From Lotus japonicus (Eukaryota; Streptophyta; Magnoliopsida; Fabales; Fabaceae), in NCBI RefSeq assembly GCF_012489685.1, contig NC_080044.1, forward strand, positions 58,643,507 through 58,707,506: a stretch of 64,000 bases of DNA. Direction: 5' to 3'. Below are positions 21,934 through 34,100 of this stretch, piece after piece. A model generated the notes under the pieces. That model saw nothing but the letters and a program-made list of their open reading frames with translations, ran no database searches and was not told the DNA's origin. Every line of letters starts with the position of its first letter. The first letter of the stretch is position 1. The position numbers and the translations under genes are program-made.

Positions 21934-24900
21934 CACAGTCTGGAATGAAAGGATCACACGTCAGGCTACATGTCGCGAAATTTCAGTCTGATTGAGGCCT
22001 CGCGTTGCTAACTTAACGAGCTACAACTTTGGAAAAGAACTTTTGTGAAGTTTCGACTTTTAGGAAGGTCCTGTGATTGTCGGAAGCTGTGAGATGCTGC
22101 CGCTCAAAAACATCAAATTCTCGACACAGTCTGCAATGAAAGGATCACACCTTAGGCTACAAGTCGCGAAATTTCAGTCTGATTGAGGCCTCGCGGAGCT
22201 AACGTAACGAGCTACAATTTTGAAAGAGAACTTTTGTGAAGTTTCGAATTTTTGGAGGGTCCCGCGATTGTCGGAAGCTGTGAGATGCCGCCGCTCAAGA
22301 ACATCAAATTCTCGACACAGTCTGCAATGAAAGGATCACACCTCAGGCTACAAGTCGCGAAATTTCAGTCTGATTGAGGCCTCGCGGAGCTAACTTAACG
22401 AGCTACAACTTTGAAAAAGAACTTTTGTGAAGTTTCGACTTTTTGGAGGGTCCCGCGATTGTCGGAAGCTGTGAGATGCTGTCGCTCAAGAACATTAAAT
22501 TCTCGACACAGTCTGGAATGAAAGGATCACACGTCAGGCTACATGTCGCGAAATTTCAGTCTGATTGAGGCCTCGCGTTGCTAACTTAACGAGCTACAAC
22601 TTTGGAAAAGAACTTTTGTGAAGTTTCGACTTTTAGGAAGGTCCCGTGATTGTCGGAAGTTGTGAGATGCTGCCGCTCAAAAACATCAAATTCTCGACAC
22701 AGTCTGCAATGAAAGGATCACACCTCAGGCTACAAGTCGCGAAATTTCAGTCTGATTGAGGCCTCGCGGAGCTATCGTAACGAGCTACAGCTTTGAAAAA
22801 GAACTTTTGTGAAGTTTCGACTTTTTGGAGGGTCCCGCGATTGTCGGAAGCTGTTAGATGCGGCCGCTCAATAACATCAAATTATCGACACAGTATGCAA
22901 TGAAAGGATCACACCTCAGGCTACAAGTCGCAAAATTTCAGTCTGATTGAGGCCTCGCGGAGCTAACGTAATGAGCTACAACTTTGAAAAAGAACTTTTG
23001 TGAAGTTTCGACTTTTTGCAGGGTCCCGCGATTGTCGGAAGCAATGAGATGCTGTCGCTCAAGAACATCAAATTCTCGACACAGTCTGGAATGAAAGGAT
23101 CCCACGTCAGGCTACATGTCGTGAAATTTCAGTCTGATTGACGCCTCGCGTTGCTAACTTAACGAGCTACAACTTTGGAAAAGAACTTTTGTGAAGTTTC
23201 GACTTTTAGGAAGGTCCCGTGATTGTCGGAAGCTGTGAGATGCTGCCGCTCAAGAACATCAAATTATCGACACAGTCTGCAATGAAAGGATCACACCTCG
23301 GGCTACAAGTCGCGAAATTTCAGTCTGATTGAGGCCTCGCGGAGCTAACGTAACGAGCTACAGCTTTGAAAAAGAACTTTTGTGAAGTTTCGACTTTTTG
23401 GAGGGTCCCGCGATTGTCGGAAGCTGTTAGATGCGGCCGCTCAATAACATCAAATTATCGACACAGTCTGCAATGAAAGGATCACACCGCAGGCTACAAG
23501 TCGCAAAATTTCAGTCTGATTGAGGCCTCCCGGAGCTAACGTAACGAGCTACAACTTTGAAAAAGAACTTTTGTGAAGTTTCGACTTTTTGGAGGGTCCC
23601 GCGATTGTCGGAAGCTGTGAGATGCTGTCGCTCAAGAACATCAAATTCTCGACACAGTCTGGAATGAAAGGATCACACGTCAGGCTACATGTCGCGAAAT
23701 TTCAGTCTGATTGAGGCCTCGCGTTGCTAACTTAACGAGCTACAACTTTGGAAAAGAACTTTTGTGAAGTTTCGACTTTTAGGAAGGTCCCGTGATTGTC
23801 AAAAGCTGTGAGATGCTGCCGCTCAAGAACATCAAATTATCGACACAGTCTGCAATGAAAGGATCACACCTCAGGCTACAAGTCGCGAAATTTCAGTCTG
23901 ATTGAGGCATCGCGGAGCTAACGTAACGAGCTACAGCTTTGAAAAAGAACTTTTGTGAAGTTTCGACTTTTTGGAGGGTCCCGCGATTGTCGGAAGCTGT
24001 TAGATGCGGCCGCTCAATAACATCAAATTATCGACACAGTCTGCAATGAAAGTATCACACCTCAGGCTACAAGTCGCAAAATTTCAGTGTGATTGAGGCC
24101 TCGCGAAGCTAACGTAACGAGCTACAACTTTGAAAAAGAACTTTTGTGAAGTTTCGACTTTTTGGAGGGTCCCGCGATTGTCGGAAGCTGTGAGATGCTG
24201 TCGCTCAAGAACATTAAATTCTCGACACAGTCTGGAATGAAAGGATCACACGTCAGGCTACATGTCCCGAAATTTCAGTCTGATTGAGGCCTCGCGTTGC
24301 TAACTTAACGAGCTACAACTTTGGAAAAGAACTTTTGTGAAGTTTCGACTTTTAGGAAGGTCCCGTGATTGTCGGAAGTTGTGAGATGCTGCCGCTCAAA
24401 AACATCAAATTCTCGACACAGTCTGCAATGAAAGGATCACACCTCAGGCTACAAGTCGCGAAATTTCAGTCTGATTGAGGCCTCGCGGAGCTATCGTAAC
24501 GAGCTACAGCTTTGAAAAAGAACTTTTGTGAAGTTTCGACTTTTTGGAGGGTCCCGCGATTGTCGGAAGCTGTTAGATGCGGCCGCTCAATAAAATCAAA
24601 TTATCGACACAGTATGCAATGAAAGGATCACACCTCAGGCTACAAGTCGCAAAATTTCAGTCTGATTGAGGCCTCGCGGAGCTAACGTAATGAGTTACAA
24701 CTTTGAAAAAGAACTTTTGTGAAGTTTCGACTTTTTGCAGGGTCCCGCGATTATCGGAAGCTGTGAGATGCTGTCGCTCAAGAACATCAAATTCTCGACA
24801 CAGTCTGGAATGAAAGGATCACACGTCAGGCTACATGTCGCGAAATTTCAGTCTGATTGAGGCCTCGCGTTGCTAACTTAACGAGCTACAACTTTGGAAG

Positions 24901-27900
24901 AGTACTTTTGTGAAGTTTCGACTTTTAGGAAGGCCCCGTGATTGTCGGAAGCAGTGAGATGCTGCCGCTCAAGAACATCAAATTCTCGACACAGTCTGCA
25001 ATGAAAGGATCACACCTAAGGCTACAAGTCGCGAAATTTCAGTCTGATTGAGGCCTCGCGGAGCTAACGTAACGAGCTACAGCTTTGAAAAAGAACTTTT
25101 GTGAAGTTTCGACTTTTTGGAGGGTCCCGCGATTGTCGGAAGCTGTTAGATGCGGCCGCTCAATAACATCAAATTATCAACACAGTCTGCAATGAAAGGA
25201 TCACACCTCAGGCTACAAGTCACAAAATTTCAGTCTGATTGAGGCCTCGCGGAGCTAACGTAATGAGTTACAACTTTGAAAAAGAACTTTTGTGAAGTTT
25301 CGACTTTTTGCAGGGTCCCGCGATTATCGGAAGCTGTGAGATGCTGTCGCTCAAGAACATCAAATTCTCGACACAGTCTGGAATGAAAGGATCACACGTC
25401 AGGCTACATGTCGCGAAATTTCAGTCTGATTGAGGCCTCGCGGAGCTAACGTAACGAGCTACAACTTTGAAAGAGAACTTTTGTGATGTTTCGACTTTTT
25501 GGAGGGTCCCGCGATTGTCGGAAGCTGTGAGATGCTGCCGCTCAAAAACATCAAATTCTCGACACAGTCTGCAATGAAAGGATCACACGTCAGGCTAAAG
25601 GTCGTGAAATTTCAGTCTGATTAAGGCCTCGCGTTGCTAACTTAACGAGCTACAACTTTGGAAAAGAACTTTTGTGAAGTTTCGACTTTTAGGAAGGTCC
25701 CGTGATTGTCGGAAGCTGTGAGAGGCTGCCGCTCAAAAACATCAAATTCTCGACACAGTCTGCAATGAAAGGATCACATCTCAGGCTACAAGTTGCGAAA
25801 TTTCAGTCTGATTGAGGCCTCGCGGAGCTAACGTAACGAGCTACAACTTTGAAAGAGAACTTTTGTGAAGTTTCGACTTTTTGGAGGGTCCCGCGATTGT
25901 CGGAAGCTGTGAGATGCTGCCGCTCAAAAACATCAAATTCTCGACACAGTCTGCAATGAAAGGATCACACCTCAGGCTACAAGTCGCGAAATTTCAGTCT
26001 GATTGAGGCCTCGTCGAGCTAACGTAACGAGCTACAGCTTTGAAAAAGAACTTTTGTGAAGTTTCGACTTTTTGGAGGGTCCCGCGATTATCGGAAGCTG
26101 TTAGATGCGGCCGCTCAATAACATCAAATTATCGACACAGTCTGCAATGAAAGGATCACACCTCAGGCTACAAATCGCAAAATTTCAGTCTGATTGAGGC
26201 CTCGCGGAGCTAACGTAACGAGCTACAACTTTGAAAAAGAACTTTTGTGAAGTTTCGACTTTTTGGTGGGTCCCGCGATTGTCGGAAGCTGTGAGATGCT
26301 GTCGCTCAAGAACATTAAATTCTCGACACAGTCTGGAATGAAAGGATCACACGTCAGGCTACATGTCGCGAAATTTCAGTCTGATTGAGGCCTCGCGTTG
26401 CTAACTTAACGAGCTACAACTTTGGAAAAGAACTTTTGTGAAGTTTCGACTTTTAGGAAGGTCCCGTGATTGTCGGAAGTTGTGAGATGCTGCCGCTCAA
26501 AAACATCAAATTCTCGACACAGTCTGCAATGAAAGGATCACACCTCAGGCTACAAGTCGCGAAATTTCAGTCTGATTGAGGCCTCGCGGAGCTATCGTAA
26601 CGAGCTACAGCTTTGAAAAAGAACTTTTGTTTAGTTTCGACTTTTTGGAGGGTCCCGCGATTGTCGGAAGCTGTTAGATGCGGCCGCTCAATAAAATCAA
26701 ATTATCGACACAGTATGCAATGAAAGGATCACACCTCAGGCTACAAGTCGCAAAATTTCAGTTTGATTGAGGCCTCGCGGAGCTAACGTAATGAGTTACA
26801 ACTTTGAAAAAGAACTTTTGTGAAGTTTTGACTTTTTGCAGGGTCCCGCGATTATCGGAAGCTGTGAGATGCTGTCGCTCAAGAACATCAAATTCTCGAC
26901 ACAGTCTGGAATGAAAGGATCACACGTCAGGCTACATGTCGCGAAATTTCAGTCTGATTGAGGACTCGCGTTGCTAACTTAACGAGCTACAACTTTGGAA
27001 GAGTACTTTTGTGAAGTTTCGACTTTTAGGAAGGCCCCGTGATTGTCGGAAGCAGTGAGATGCTGCCGCTCAAGAACATCAAATTCTCGACACAGTCTGC
27101 AATGAAAGGATCACACCTAAGGCTACAAGTCGCGAAATTTCAGTCTGATTGAGGCCTCGCGGAGCTAACGTAACGAGCTACAGCTTTGAAAAAGAACTTT
27201 TGTGAAGTTTAGACTTTTTGGAGGGTCCCGCGATTGTCGGAAGCTGTTAGATGCGGCCGCTCAATAACATCAAATTATCAACACAGTCTGCAATGAAAGG
27301 ATCACACCTCAGGCTACAAGTCGCAAAATTTCAGTCTGATTGAGGCCTTGCGGAGCTAACGTAACGAGCTACAACTTTGAAAAAGAACTTTTGTGAAGTT
27401 TCGACTTTTGCAGGGTCCCGCGATTGTCGGAAGCTGTGAGATGCTGTCGCTCAAGAACATCAAATTCTCGACACAGTCTGGAATGAAAGGATCACATCTC
27501 AGGCTACAAGTTGCGAAATTTCAGTCTGATTGAGGCCTCGCGGAGCTAACGTAACGAGCTACAACTTTGAAAGAGAACTTTTGTGAAGTTTCGACTTTTT
27601 GGAGGGTCCCGCGATTGTCGGAAGCTGTGAGATGCTGCCGCTCAAAAACATCAAATTCTCGACACAGTCTGCAATGAAAGGATCACACGTCAGGCTAAAG
27701 GTCGCGAAATTTCAGTCTGATTAAGGCCTCGCGTTGCTAACTTAACGAGCTACAACTTTGGAAAAGAACTTTTGTGAAGTTTCGACTTTTAGGAAGGTCC
27801 CGTGATTGTCGGAAGCTGTGAGAGGCTGCCGCTCAAAAACATCAAATTCTCGACACAGTCTGCAATGAAAGGATCACATCTCAGGCTACAAGTTGCGAAA

Positions 27901-30900
27901 TTTCAGTCTGATTGAGGCCTCGCGGAGCTAACGTAACGAGCTACAACTTTGAAAGAGAACTTTTGTGAAGTTTCGACTTTTTGGATGGTCCCGCGATTGT
28001 CGGAAACTGTGAGATGCTGCCGCTCAAAAACATCAAATTCTCGACACAGTCTGCAATGAAAGGATCACACCTCAGGCTACAAGTCGCGAAATTTCAGTCT
28101 GATTGAGGCCTCGTCGAGCTAACGTAACGAGCTACAGCTTTGAAAAAGAACTTTTGTGAAGTTTCGACTTTTTGGAGGGTCCCGCGATTATCGGAAGCTG
28201 TTAGATGCGGCCGCTCAATAACATCAAATTATCGACACAGTCTGCAATGAAAGGATCACACCTCAGGCTACAAGTCGCAAAATTTCAGTCTGATTGAGGC
28301 CTCGCGGAGCTAACGTAACGAGCTACAACTTTGAAAAAGAACTTTTGTGAAGTTTCGACTTTTTGGAAGGTCCCGCGATTGTCGGAAGCTGTGAGATGCT
28401 GTCGCTCAAGAACATCAAATTCTCGACACAATCTGGAATGAAAGGATCACACGTCAGGCTACATGTCGCGAAATTTCAGTCTGATTGAGGCCTCGTCGAG
28501 CTAACGTAACGAGCTACAGCTTTGAAAAAGAACTTTTGTGAAGTTTCGACTTTTTGGAGGGTCCCGCGATTATCGGAAGTTGTTAGATGCGGCCGCTCAA
28601 TAACATCAAATTATCGACACAGTCTGCAATGAAAGGATCACACCTCAGGCTACAAGTCGCAAAATTTCAGTCTGATTGAGGCCTCGCGGAGCTAACGTAA
28701 CGAGCTACAACTTTGAAAAAGAACTTTTGTGAAGTTTCGACTTTTTGGAAGGTCCCGCGATTGTCGGAAGCTGTGAGATGCTGTCGCTCAAGAACATCAA
28801 ATTCTCGACACAATCTGGAATGAAAGGATCACACGTCAGGCTACATGTCGCGAAATTTCAGTCTGATTGAGGCCTCGCGTTGCTAACTTAACGAGCTACA
28901 ACTTTGGAAAAGAACTTTTGTGAAGTTTCGACTTTTAGGAAGGTCCCGTGATTGTCGGAAGCTGTGAGATGCTGCCGCTCAAAAACATCAATTTCTCGAC
29001 ACAGTCTGCAATGAAAGGATCACACCTTAGGCTACAAGTCGCGAAATTTCAGTCTGATTGAGGCCTCGCGGAGCTAACGTAACGAGCTACAACTTTGAAA
29101 GAGAACTTTTGTGAAGTTTCGACTTTTTGGAGGGTCCCGCGATTGTCGGAAGCTGTGAGATGCCGCCGCTCAAGAACATCAAATTCTCGACACAGTCTGC
29201 AATGAAAGGATCACACCTCAGGCTACAAGTCGCGAAATTTCAGTCTGATTGAGGCCTCGCGGAGCTAACGTAACGAGCTACAACTTTGAAACAGAACTTT
29301 TGTGAAGTTTCGACTTTTTGGAGGGTCCCGCGATTGTCGGAAGCTGTGAGATGCTGTCGCTCAAGAACATCAAATTCTCGACACAGTCTGGAATGAAAGG
29401 ATCACACGTCAGGCTACATGTCGCGAAATTTCAGTCTGATTGAGGCCTCGCGTTGCTAACTTAACGAGCTACAACTTTGGAAAAGAACTTTTGTGAAGTT
29501 TCGACTTTTAGGAAGGTCCCGTGATTGTCGGAAGCTGTGAGATGCTGCCGCTCAAGAACATCAAATTATCGACACAGTCTGCAATGAAAGGATCACACCT
29601 CAGGCTACAAGTCGCGAAATTTCAGTCTGATTGAGGCATCGCGGAGCTAACGTAACGAGCTACAGCTTTGAAAAAGAACTTTTGTGAAGTTTCGACTTTT
29701 TGGAGGGTCCCGCGATTGTCGGAAGCTGTTAGATGCGGCCGCTCAATAACATCAAATTATCGACACAGTCTGCAATGAAAGGATCACACCTCAGGCTACA
29801 AGTCGCAAAATTTCAGTTGATTGAGGCCTCGCGGGCTAACGTAACGAGCTACAACTTTGAAAAAGAACTTTTGTGAAGTTTCGACTTTTTGGAGGGTCCC
29901 GCGATTGTCGGAAGCTGTGAGATGCTGTCGCTCAAGAACATTAAATTCTCGACACAGTCTGGAATGAAAGGATCACACGTCAGGCTACATGTCGCGAAAT
30001 TTCAGTCTGATTGAGGCCTCGCGTTGCTAACTTAACGAGCTACAACTTTGGAAAAGAACTTTTGTGAAGTTTCGACTTTTAGGAAGGTCCCGTGATTGTC
30101 GGAAGTTGTGAGATGCTGCCGCTCAAAAACATTCAAATTCTCGACACAGTCTGCAATGAAAGGATCACACCTCAGGCTACAAGTCGCGAAATTTCAGTCT
30201 GATTGAGGCCTCGCGGAGCTATCGTAACGAGCTACAGCTTTGGAAAAAGAACTTTTGTGAAGTTTCGACTTTTTGGAGGGTCCCCGCGATTGTCGGAAGC
30301 TGTTAGATGCGCCGCTCAATAAAATCAAATTATCGACACAGTATGCAATGAAAGGATCACACCTCAGGCTACAAGTCGCAAAATTTCAGTCTGATTGAGG
30401 CCTCGCGGAGCTAACGTAATGAGTTACAACTTTGAAAAAGAACTTTTGTGAAGTTTCGACTTTTTGCAGGTCCCGCGATTGTCGGAAGCTGTGAGATGCT
30501 GTCGCTCAAGAACATCAAATTCTCGACACAGTCTGGAATGAAAGGATCACACGTCAGGCTACATGTCGCGAAATTTCAGTCTGATTGAGGCCTCGCGTTG
30601 CTAACTTAACGAGCTACAACTTTGGAAGAGTACTTTTGTGAAGTTTCGACTTTTAGGAAGGCCCCGTGATTGTCGGAAGCAGTGAGATGCTGCCGCTCAA
30701 GAACATCAAATTCTCGACACAGTCTGCAATGAAAGGATCACACCTCAGGCTACAAGTCGCGAAATTTCAGTCTGATTGAGGCCTCGCGGAGCTAACGTAA
30801 CGAGCTACAGCTTTGAAAAAGAACTTTTGTGAAGTTTCGACTTTTTGGAGGGTCCCGCGATTGTCGGAAGCTGTTAGATGCGCCGCTCAATAACATCAAA

Positions 30901-31039
30901 TTATCAACACAGTCTGCAATGAAAGGATCACACCTCAGGCTACAAGTCGCAAAATTTCAGTCTGATTGAGGCCTTGCGGAGCTAACGTAACGAGCTACAA
31001 CTTTGCAAAAGAACTTTTGTGAAGTTTCGACTTTTTGCA
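21934..31039 (+). repeat. Left copy of a 9.1-kb duplication abutting the gap
   Basis: 9106 bp matching 31140-40238. Unique variants occur in both copies in the same order: gtgattgtcaaaag (23801), gaaagtatcac (24047), ggtgggtccc (26266), ttttgtttagtttcg (26625), tttgaaacagaac (29286) and tttgcaaaagaac (31001). The copy ends at the last base before the Ns, which pairs with 40238. The likely explanation is an unmerged contig overlap. Confidence 0.93.
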
Positions 31040-31139
31040 NNNNNNNNNNNNNNNNNNNNNNNNNNNNNNNNNNNNNNNNNNNNNNNNNNNNNNNNNNNNN
31101 NNNNNNNNNNNNNNNNNNNNNNNNNNNNNNNNNNNNNNN
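31040..31139. other. Assembly gap of 100 N
   Basis: Exactly 100 unknown bases, the conventional size for a gap of unknown length. It splits a monomer: the left side stops at ctttttgca and the right side resumes at cacagtctgg. Its edges coincide with the ends of the 9.1-kb duplication. Confidence 0.99.
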
Positions 31140-34100
31140 CACAGTCTGGAATGAAAGGATCACACGTCAGGCTACATGTCGCGAAATTTCAGTCTGATTG
31201 AGGCCTCGCGTTGCTAACTTAACGAGCTACAACTTTGGAAAAGAACTTTTGTGAAGTTTCGACTTTTAGGAAGGTCCCGTGATTGTCGGAAGCTGTGAGA
31301 TGCTGCCGCTCAAAAACATCAAATTCTCGACACAGTCTGCAATGAAAGGATCACACCTTAGGCTACAAGTCGCGAAATTTCAGTCTGATTGAGGCCTCGC
31401 GGAGCTAACGTAACGAGCTACAATTTGAAAGAGAACTTTTGTGAAGTTTCGAATTTTTGGAGGGTCCCGCGATTGTCGGAAGCTGTGAGATGCCGCCGCT
31501 CAAGAACATCAAATTCTCGACACAGTCTGCAATGAAAGGATCACACCTCAGGCTACAAGTCGCGAAATTTCAGTCTGATTGAGGCCTCGCGGAGCTAACT
31601 TAACGAGCTACAACTTTGAAAAAGAACTTTTGTGAAGTTTCGACTTTTTGGAGGGTCCCGCGATTGTCGGAAGCTGTGAGATGCTTGTCGCTCAAGAACA
31701 TTAAATTCTCGACACAGTCTGGAATGAAAGGATCACACGTCAGGCTACATGTCGAAATTTCAGTCTGATTGAGGCCTCGCGTTGCTAACTTAACGAGCTA
31801 CAACTTTGGAAAAGAACTTTTGTGAAGTTTCGACTTTAGGAAGGTCCCGTGATTGTCGGAAGTTGTGAGATGCTGCCGCTCAAAAACATCAAATTCTCGA
31901 CACAGTCTGCAATGAAAGGATCACACCTCAGGCTACAAGTCGCGAAATTTCAGTCTGATTGAGGCCTCGCGGAGCTATCGTAACGAGCTACAGCTTTGAA
32001 AAAGAACTTTTGTGAAGTTTCGACTTTTTGGAGGGTCCCGCGATTGTCGGAAGCTGTTAGATGCGGCCGCTCAATAACATCAAATTATCGACACAGTATG
32101 CAATGAAAGGATCACACCTCAGGCTACAAGTCGCAAAATTTCAGTCTGATTGAGGCCTCGCGGAGCTAACGTAATGAGCTACAACTTTGAAAAGAACTTT
32201 TGTGAAGTTTCGACTTTTTGCAGGGTCCCGCGATTGTCGGAAGCATGAGATGCTGTCGCTCAAGAACATCAAATTCTCGACACAGTCTGGAATGAAAGGA
32301 TCCACGTCAGGCTACATGTCGTGAAATTTCAGTCTGATTGACGCCTCGCGTTGCTAACTTAACGAGCTACAACTTTGGAAAAGAACTTTTGTGAAGTTTC
32401 GACTTTTAGGAAGGTCCCGTGATTGTCGGAAGCTGTGAGATGCTGCCGCTCAAGAACATCAAATTATCGACACAGTCTGCAATGAAAGGATCACACCTCG
32501 GCTACAAGTCGCGAAATTTCAGTCTGATTGAGGCCTCGCGGAGCTAACGTAACGAGCTACAGCTTTGAAAAAGAACTTTTGTGAAGTTTCGACTTTTTGG
32601 AGGGTCCCGCGATTGTCGGAAGCTGTTAGATGCGGCCGCTCAATAACATCAAATTATCGACACAGTCTGCAATGAAAGGATCACACCGCAGGCTACAAGT
32701 CGCAAAATTTCAGTCTGATTGAGGCCTCGCGGAGCTAACGTAACGAGCTACAACTTTGAAAAAGAACTTTTGTGAAGTTTCGACTTTTTGGAGGGTCCCG
32801 CGATTGTCGGAAGCTGTGAGATGCTGTCGCTCAAGAACATCAAATTCTCGACACAGTCTGGAATGAAAGGATCACACGTCAGGCTACATGTCGCGAAATT
32901 TCAGTCTGATTGAGGCCTCGCGTTGCTAACTTAACGAGCTACAACTTTGGAAAAGAACTTTTGTGAAGTTTCGACTTTTAGGAAGGTCCCGTGATTGTCA
33001 AAGCTGTGAGATGCTGCCGCTCAAGAACATCAAATTATCGACACAGTCTGCAATGAAAGGATCACACCTCAGGCTACAAGTCGCGAAATTTCAGTCTGAT
33101 TGAGGCATCGCGGAGCTAACGTAACGAGCTACAGCTTTGAAAAAGAACTTTTGTGAAGTTTCGACTTTTTGGAGGGTCCCGCGATTGTCGGAAGCTGTTA
33201 GATGCGGCCGCTCAATAACATCAAATTATCGACACAGTCTGCAATGAAAGTATCACACCTCAGGCTACAAGTCGCAAAATTTCAGTGTGATTGAGGCCTC
33301 GCGAAGCTAACGTAACGAGCTACAACTTTGAAAAAGAACTTTTGTGAAGTTTCGACTTTTTGGAGGGTCCCGCGATTGTCGGAAGCTGTGAGATGCTGTC
33401 GCTCAAGAACATTAAATTCTCGACACAGTCTGGAATGAAAGGATCACACGTCAGGCTACATGTCCCGAAATTTCAGTCTGATTGAGGCCTCGCGTTGCTA
33501 ACTTAACGAGCTACAACTTTGGAAAAGAACTTTTGTGAAGTTTCGACTTTTAGGAAGGTCCCGTGATTGTCGGAAGTTGTGAGATGCTGCCGCTCAAAAA
33601 CATCAAATTCTCGACACAGTCTGCAATGAAAGGATCACACCTCAGGCTACAAGTCGCGAAATTTCAGTCTGATTGAGGCCTCGCGGAGCTATCGTAACGA
33701 GCTACAGCTTTGAAAAGAACTTTTGTGAAGTTTCGACTTTTTGGAGGGTCCCGCGATTGTCGGAAGCTGTTAGATGCGGCCGCTCAATAAAATCAAATTA
33801 TCGACACAGTATGCAATGAAAGGATCACACCTCAGGCTACAAGTCGCAAAATTTCAGTCTGATTGAGGCCTCGCGGAGCTAACGTAATGAGTTACAACTT
33901 TGAAAAAGAACTTTTGTGAAGTTTCGACTTTTTGCAGGGTCCCGCGATTATCGGAAGCTGTGAGATGCTGTCGCTCAAGAACATCAAATTCTCGACACAG
34001 TCTGGAATGAAAGGATCACACGTCAGGCTACATGTCGCGAAATTTCAGTCTGATTGAGGCCTCGCGTTGCTAACTTAACGAGCTACAACTTTGGAAGAGT

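Larger units (their letters stand above)
20922..31039 (+). repeat. 191-bp satellite array, block 2
   Basis: About 53 monomers in the same orientation as block 1, with the A-B-C trimer order. From 21934 to its end at the gap it is duplicated by the sequence after the gap. Its last 1.2 kb contains single-base indels not seen in the matching copy, for example cagttgattgag and gcgggctaac near 29815-29838, cattcaaattc near 30130, gtccccgcg near 30282 and gatgcgccgctc near 30307 and 30878. Confidence 0.96.

Noticed and set aside
30957..31201. Frames spanning the N gap
   Set aside because: They are open only because the unknown bases contain no stops.
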